From contig CAKUXD010000002.1 in assembly GCA_934699705.1 (NCBI GenBank), positions 1 to 64,000 on the forward strand: DNA of 64,000 nt, in the 5' to 3' direction. How positions within the stretch are numbered: the stretch's first letter is position 1; each line of letters begins with the position of its first letter. The notes below the pieces were generated by a model. The model was not told the origin of the DNA, made no database searches, and was given only the letters and a program-made list of their open reading frames with translations. The translations under genes and the position numbers were made by a program. The stretch is from an uncultured Candidatus Melainabacteria bacterium (lineage in GTDB: Bacteria; Cyanobacteriota; Vampirovibrionia; Gastranaerophilales; Gastranaerophilaceae). This document shows, piece by piece, positions 60,037-64,000 of the stretch.

Positions 60037-62353
60037 TTTTACCGTACAAAACAAGAACTTCTTAATGCTAATTACTGCAATAATCTACATTTTAGGAGTT
60101 TTTGCATATTTTACAAATTTATCGATTTTCTTATGCTGTATAATTTCAGTTTTAGGAATAATCGGTATTTCTAGAAACTTTATCTCGCCAAAACTAGTTA
60201 TGTTTTGGATTTTTGTATTTTATTTTGGATTTATAAATTGTACTTTTCAAATTAAAAATTCTGACAAACTATACGAAAAAGCACCATTTACTGGCGAAAT
60301 CGAGGGGCAAGTCGTAAGTATTCCAAACAGTAACTTTGCAGATAGAACCAAATTCTTTTTTCAAACCAAAGAAGGCAAAACATTAGTTACGGTTTCTTCT
60401 AAAAGTGAAGATTTTTCAAATTTAAAAATAGGGAATTATTACAAGATTTCAGGGAAATTAAGAACTCCTTTTGAAGCAATCAACCCATCACAATTTGATT
60501 ATGGGAAATATTTAAGAAATTTCAACACGTTTACTGTATTTTACGCTGAAAACAACGATGTTAAATTTTTACAAGCGCCTATGGAATTTAAATGGAAATT
60601 TTGGCAAAGTTTAAATGACACTCGTGATAGAATTTTAAATTCTCACAAAAAATATTTAAAAAGTCCTAATTTAGAGATTTTAGGCGGAATTGTTTTCGGT
60701 GATGACGCAGTTGCACCGCCAGATGACATAAAAACTGCCTTCATAAATTCTGGATTATTACACATTTTAGCGGCAAGCGGAATGAACGTAGCATTTATCT
60801 ATGGTTTTTGGTTTTTCTTTTTGAGAAGATTATTCAAAGTTCCGTTCAAAATCACCGTTACAACTGGAATGCTGGTGATAATTCTTTACGCAATGATGAC
60901 TGGACTTGGAGCGTCTGTAATTCGCGCAACAATCATGATTCTGTTTATTCTTGCAGGAAAATTAATTGATCGCGATACCCATTCAATTGCTTTACTTTCA
61001 CTAGTTGCAATGCTTATGCTGATTTACAATCCAGCATATATAAATGATGTTGGCTTTCAGCTTTCGTTTTTAGTAACCTTTGGATTGCTTGTTTCATCAA
61101 GTTTATTAACCCACACAGGAAATAAAATTGTCGGATTTATCAAAGATACTGTTTTTATTCCGCTTATCGCTCAATTCTGGGTTGCGCCATTACAAATGTT
61201 CTACTTTAACACTTTCAGCCTATATTCACTCTTTGCAAACATAGCAATAGTAATCTTTTTACCATTAATCTCTTTTGGCGGGTTTATAAGTTCAATTTTG
61301 TGTGTTTGTAAACCAATTTCAAATATCACCTGCCACGTTTTTGATTTTATTTTAAACCCATTTTTAACAGGTTTAGTAAATATCTCAACCTATTTTGCAA
61401 AACTTCCGCACGCATTATTAACAACAACACACCCTAATGTATTCCAAATCCTTTTATACTACGCAATTTTACTACTTGTAACCTTATTATTAAAAAATTT
61501 CTCAAAAAAAGTTTTATACTTATGTGTCAGCCTTTTAATAATTCTTTTGATATCAATTATCCCAATAAAAAATAATAATTTAGAAATTACAGCTTTTGCA
61601 GTTCAAAACGCAGACGCCTTCTTGATAAAAACACCTAAAAACAAATATTTTCTAATAGACACAGCAAAATCAGGCTACATGGGCGGAAAATCTCAAGCAG
61701 AAATCATTGTTTTAAAATATCTTAAAGACAAGGGTATAAAAAACCTCGAAGGTATGATTATAACTCACTTTGACAACGATCATTCAGGTGGTGCAGTTGA
61801 TTTATACAACAACTTAAAAATCAAATCTACCTACATAAATTCATTTAATGATACATCTTTTACTTCTAAAGAAATTTATAAAACAGTAAAACCATTAATT
61901 CTTGCTAAAAACAACGATATAATTTACACAGAACCTAATTTTGAAATCAAAACTTTTTGTGCAAATATTCCAAACAACGACAACGAAAATTCTATAATCA
62001 CAAGCATAAAATACAATCATTTTGTCATGTTATTTATGGGCGATAGTGGATTAACGGCATACAATACACTTAAAAACGAACTTCCAAAGAACTTGTCAAT
62101 TCTGAAACTCGGACACCATGGGGCAAAAAATACAATTGACAAAAAGATGCTTGATGAATTAAATCCGCAATACGTCTTAATTTCAAACGCTTCTGGAGAT
62201 TACAAACACCCTCACGCCTTGACATCAAATGTTCTTAGATATACAAAAACGCTATCAACTGGATTACATAACTCTATCCGCATTAAAGCAAGCTCAAAAG
62301 ACTTTAAAATCTTCTATTTCGACAAGGATTTAAAAAAATATTCAGAATTGTAA
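60017..62353 (+). CDS. comEC: ComEC/Rec2-like DNA uptake channel
   Basis: 778 residues from the ATG at 60017 (a TTG three codons earlier is possible). N-terminal helices, a DUF4131 segment (about 50-180), and the Competence domain with HILAASGMNVAFIYGF and DVGFQLSFLVTFGLL. The C-terminal metallo-beta-lactamase-like domain has ITHFDNDHSGG, MGDSG and LGHHGAKNT. It takes single-stranded DNA across the inner membrane and degrades or guides the strand. It overlaps HTH gene B by 20 bases, so it is probably controlled through that pair. Confidence 0.94.
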   Translation: MLRQILNFTVQNKNFLMLITAIIYILGVFAYFTNLSIFLCCIISVLGIIGISRNFISPKLVMFWIFVFYFGFINCTFQIKNSDKLYEKAPFTGEIEGQVVSIPNSNFADRTKFFFQTKEGKTLVTVSSKSEDFSNLKIGNYYKISGKLRTPFEAINPSQFDYGKYLRNFNTFTVFYAENNDVKFLQAPMEFKWKFWQSLNDTRDRILNSHKKYLKSPNLEILGGIVFGDDAVAPPDDIKTAFINSGLLHILAASGMNVAFIYGFWFFFLRRLFKVPFKITVTTGMLVIILYAMMTGLGASVIRATIMILFILAGKLIDRDTHSIALLSLVAMLMLIYNPAYINDVGFQLSFLVTFGLLVSSSLLTHTGNKIVGFIKDTVFIPLIAQFWVAPLQMFYFNTFSLYSLFANIAIVIFLPLISFGGFISSILCVCKPISNITCHVFDFILNPFLTGLVNISTYFAKLPHALLTTTHPNVFQILLYYAILLLVTLLLKNFSKKVLYLCVSLLIILLISIIPIKNNNLEITAFAVQNADAFLIKTPKNKYFLIDTAKSGYMGGKSQAEIIVLKYLKDKGIKNLEGMIITHFDNDHSGGAVDLYNNLKIKSTYINSFNDTSFTSKEIYKTVKPLILAKNNDIIYTEPNFEIKTFCANIPNNDNENSIITSIKYNHFVMLFMGDSGLTAYNTLKNELPKNLSILKLGHHGAKNTIDKKMLDELNPQYVLISNASGDYKHPHALTSNVLRYTKTLSTGLHNSIRIKASSKDFKIFYFDKDLKKYSEL

Positions 62354-62363
62354 AATAGACACT

Positions 62364-62428
62364 AAAGCCTTATCAATAGTGCATTTTACACTATTAACTT
62401 TTGTAAAGTTATTGTTATTAAAGGCTTT
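62364..62428. other. Branched stem-loop element after comEC
   Basis: Outer stem AAAGCCTT (62364-62371) with AAGGCTTT (62421-62428), perfect. Inside it are two hairpins: AATAGTG/CACTATT (62375-62395) and AACTTT/AAAGTT (62396-62410). No T-run, so not a simple terminator. It could be a three-way-junction RNA or a small palindromic repeat element. Confidence 0.5.
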
Positions 62429-62435
62429 CATGCAC

Positions 62436-62464
62436 TTGAGAGAATGTTAAAAATATGTTACAAT
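62436..62464 (+). promoter_or_regulatory. Promoter of the phosphodiester glycosidase gene
   Basis: TTGAGA (62436-62441), 17-base spacer, TACAAT (62459-62464). It sits about 190 bases upstream of the start codon, so the transcript has a long leader. Confidence 0.65.
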
Positions 62465-62471
62465 ATTAGTA

Positions 62472-62651
62472 GAGCGATAAAGAAAAGAAAAAGATATACA
62501 TTTACCCCAAATATGAAACGCTCCAGAGTGTTATTCCCCATGCATTCAAAAAATCGCACCACTCTTTAAAAAAAAAGGTATTCAGGTTTAATAACAAGGC
62601 AGAAAAAGAGTTTTAAAAACTCTTTAGAAGCTGTGTCTTTATGGTGAAATT
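62472..62651 (+). promoter_or_regulatory. Long structured 5' leader of the phosphodiester glycosidase gene
   Basis: About 180 bases with three successive pairings: GAGCG/CGCTC (62472-62523), AGAGTG/CACTCT (62525-62565) and AAAGAGTTTT/AAAACTCTTT (62605-62625). The layout is like a cis-regulatory leader, but no known riboswitch is recognised. GGTGAA lies just before the ATG. Confidence 0.4.
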
Positions 62652-63905
62652 ATGAGTACCGAAATTTTAAAATTAAATCCACCTAAAATGATTGCACTGA
62701 CAATCAATTTAGCGATAGTCGCGATGTTAATCTTTGTGGCGAGCAGTTTAATCAAAAGTCCGCCGATTATTGCCAAAGAGATTAGGATTGCGCATGGAAG
62801 TATTGTACCACCACTTTTAGAAGATAGAAAAACCAAAGAACAAATTATTCCAATAGAGGAGCAACAAATAAACTTTAACAAAAGCGTAAGGGATAGGTAT
62901 AAGAATAGCTTAATATATGATGTAGCCCCTGGAATTAAGCATATAAAATTAACGAGAGTTTACCAAGGTCGTCCTGTAAAAATAAATGTTGTAGAAGTAA
63001 ATCAAAGTTTAAATTCAAATATTGAAATCAGTCCGAAATTATCATCTTCCCATCTTTCATCAAAATCAACAATTACGAGCATTGCAAAGAGAAAAAATTC
63101 AATTGTCGCAATAAACGGTACATATTTTAAACCCCAAACAGGTGTTCCATTAGGGACTTTAATGATTAACAAAAAAATGTACACTGGTCCTATATACAAT
63201 CGTGTAGCTATGGGCTTTTTTGACAAGGGCTTTGATATGGCAAGAATAGAGCTTAACGCAAATTTAAAAACTTCAAAGGGTGATATAAAAATCGACAACA
63301 TAAACCAGCCAAGAATGTTATCGACTTATGTTTTAGCATACACTCCAGAATGGGGAGCATTCGCACCACCTAGCCCGAAATACGGTATTCAAATTGCAAT
63401 TGAGGACAACAGAATAACTTCAATTTCTACACAAACATTACCAATCCCACAAAACGGATATGTGATTGTTGGTCCAAAAGAAAAATTAGAAAAAATATTC
63501 AAGGCAAGAAGTGTAAAAGTTGACGTAAAAACAATTCCAAACTGGGATAATGTTAATCACATCATCAGCGGTGGTCCATATTTGATTAAAAACGGCGAGA
63601 TATTTATTGACATAACAGAGCAAAAACTTGGAGCAATCGGCGGGAAAAACCCAAGAACTGCAATAGGTTACACTCAAGACGGCAATTTAATTATGGTAGC
63701 AGTTGACGGCAGAGAAGGAGCTTCTGTCGGAATGACACTTCGAGAACTTGCAGGATTTATGCAATCAATTGGTTGCGTTAACGCGATGAACTTAGACGGC
63801 GGAGGTTCAACCGTAATGTATGTAAATGGTCATGTCGTAAATATGCCGAAAGTTAAAGGCGGAATTGCACTTTCAAACGCCTTGACAATAGATTTAAAAT
63901 CGTAA
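62652..63905 (+). CDS. Phosphodiester glycosidase (NAGPA-domain) family exopolysaccharide/envelope protein
   Basis: 417 residues. An N-terminal membrane helix (about residues 15-33) places the domain in the periplasm. NAGPA landmarks: IVAINGTYFKPQTGVPLGTL, PRTAIGYTQDGNLIMVAVDG and MNLDGGGSTVMYVNG. Family members cleave N-acetylglucosamine or related residues from phosphodiesters in teichoic acids or cell-surface polymers. Terminator 36 bases downstream. Confidence 0.9.
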   Translation: MSTEILKLNPPKMIALTINLAIVAMLIFVASSLIKSPPIIAKEIRIAHGSIVPPLLEDRKTKEQIIPIEEQQINFNKSVRDRYKNSLIYDVAPGIKHIKLTRVYQGRPVKINVVEVNQSLNSNIEISPKLSSSHLSSKSTITSIAKRKNSIVAINGTYFKPQTGVPLGTLMINKKMYTGPIYNRVAMGFFDKGFDMARIELNANLKTSKGDIKIDNINQPRMLSTYVLAYTPEWGAFAPPSPKYGIQIAIEDNRITSISTQTLPIPQNGYVIVGPKEKLEKIFKARSVKVDVKTIPNWDNVNHIISGGPYLIKNGEIFIDITEQKLGAIGGKNPRTAIGYTQDGNLIMVAVDGREGASVGMTLRELAGFMQSIGCVNAMNLDGGGSTVMYVNGHVVNMPKVKGGIALSNALTIDLKS

Positions 63906-63941
63906 TCATCAATCAGACAACATATCTTCTTTATTTGCTGT

Positions 63942-63964
63942 GGGCGAATTATTTCGCCCCTTTT
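63942..63964 (+). terminator. Intrinsic terminator after the phosphodiester glycosidase gene
   Basis: GGGCGAA (63942-63948), loop TTAT, TTCGCCC (63953-63959), then C and TTTT. The remaining 36 bases to the window end hold nothing recognisable. Confidence 0.88.
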
Positions 63965-64000
63965 CTTTTAGGCAATAATGAAAATTTTTTACTATTTGCA

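Noticed and set aside
1..64000. Alternative genetic code (TGA or TAG recoding)
   Set aside because: Core genes such as rpoB, ftsH, holA and nadD read through at normal length with the standard code, and TAA, TAG and TGA all act as stops.

Overview
The window is AT-rich DNA (roughly one third G+C by eye) that reads with the standard bacterial code. It comes from a bacterium with an outer membrane, since BamA and a Skp-like chaperone are present. A gut member of the Melainabacteria/Vampirovibrionia (order Gastranaerophilales) is the best guess. The supporting points are the detached rpoB with its own promoter, as in the cyanobacterial lineage, the low G+C, and the N-terminal SINFG-type leader on the glucanotransferase. 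This assignment is inference, because no rRNA is present.

Left chromosomal part (1-17.7 kb): the start of rpoB (minus); a 24-residue hydrophobic peptide gene; a tight three-gene minus-strand operon of unusual surface proteins (type IV prepilin N-terminus, long IGxYAG beta-roll, S74 self-cleaving chaperone, coiled coil); ftsH followed by two corrinoid iron-sulfur protein subunits with no CODH/ACS genes beside them; rubrerythrin; a secreted phospholipase D-like protein; a YdjC/ChbG deacetylase; and a polyprenyl-linked type glycosyltransferase.

Prophage (17,717-44,970): a 27.2-kb, apparently complete contractile-tailed phage with an HK97-type head and a PBSX/Xkd-type tail. It is bounded by a perfect 27-bp direct repeat (attL/attR). 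Integrase arm-type repeats lie just inside both ends. Layout: integrase (plus); a minus-strand early operon (excisionase-like protein, adenine methylase, HTH protein, DUF6291-like replication protein, many small proteins); a repressor/operator switch at 22.8-23.4 kb; a lysogeny/moron segment with a possible secreted nuclease; a 590-bp non-coding segment with phased repeats and structured elements; HNH, terminases, portal, protease, capsid, connectors, sheath, tube, frameshifted chaperone, tape measure, baseplate, fibre, and a lysis cassette ending in a terminator. The core repeat sits directly before an intrinsic terminator on the minus strand at both junctions, so the phage appears to replace the terminator of a host transcript.

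Right chromosomal part (45-64 kb): ROK glucokinase, holA, holB; convergent yqeK and nadD; a secreted protein; a membrane-anchored divergent 4-alpha-glucanotransferase; a DUF4177-like protein; skp-bamA; a sugar ABC permease; two genes of unknown function; a dmeRF-like metal efflux pair with a GC-tract operator; two tandem, probably leaderless HTH genes in front of comEC; a branched RNA-like structure; and a phosphodiester glycosidase gene with a structured leader.
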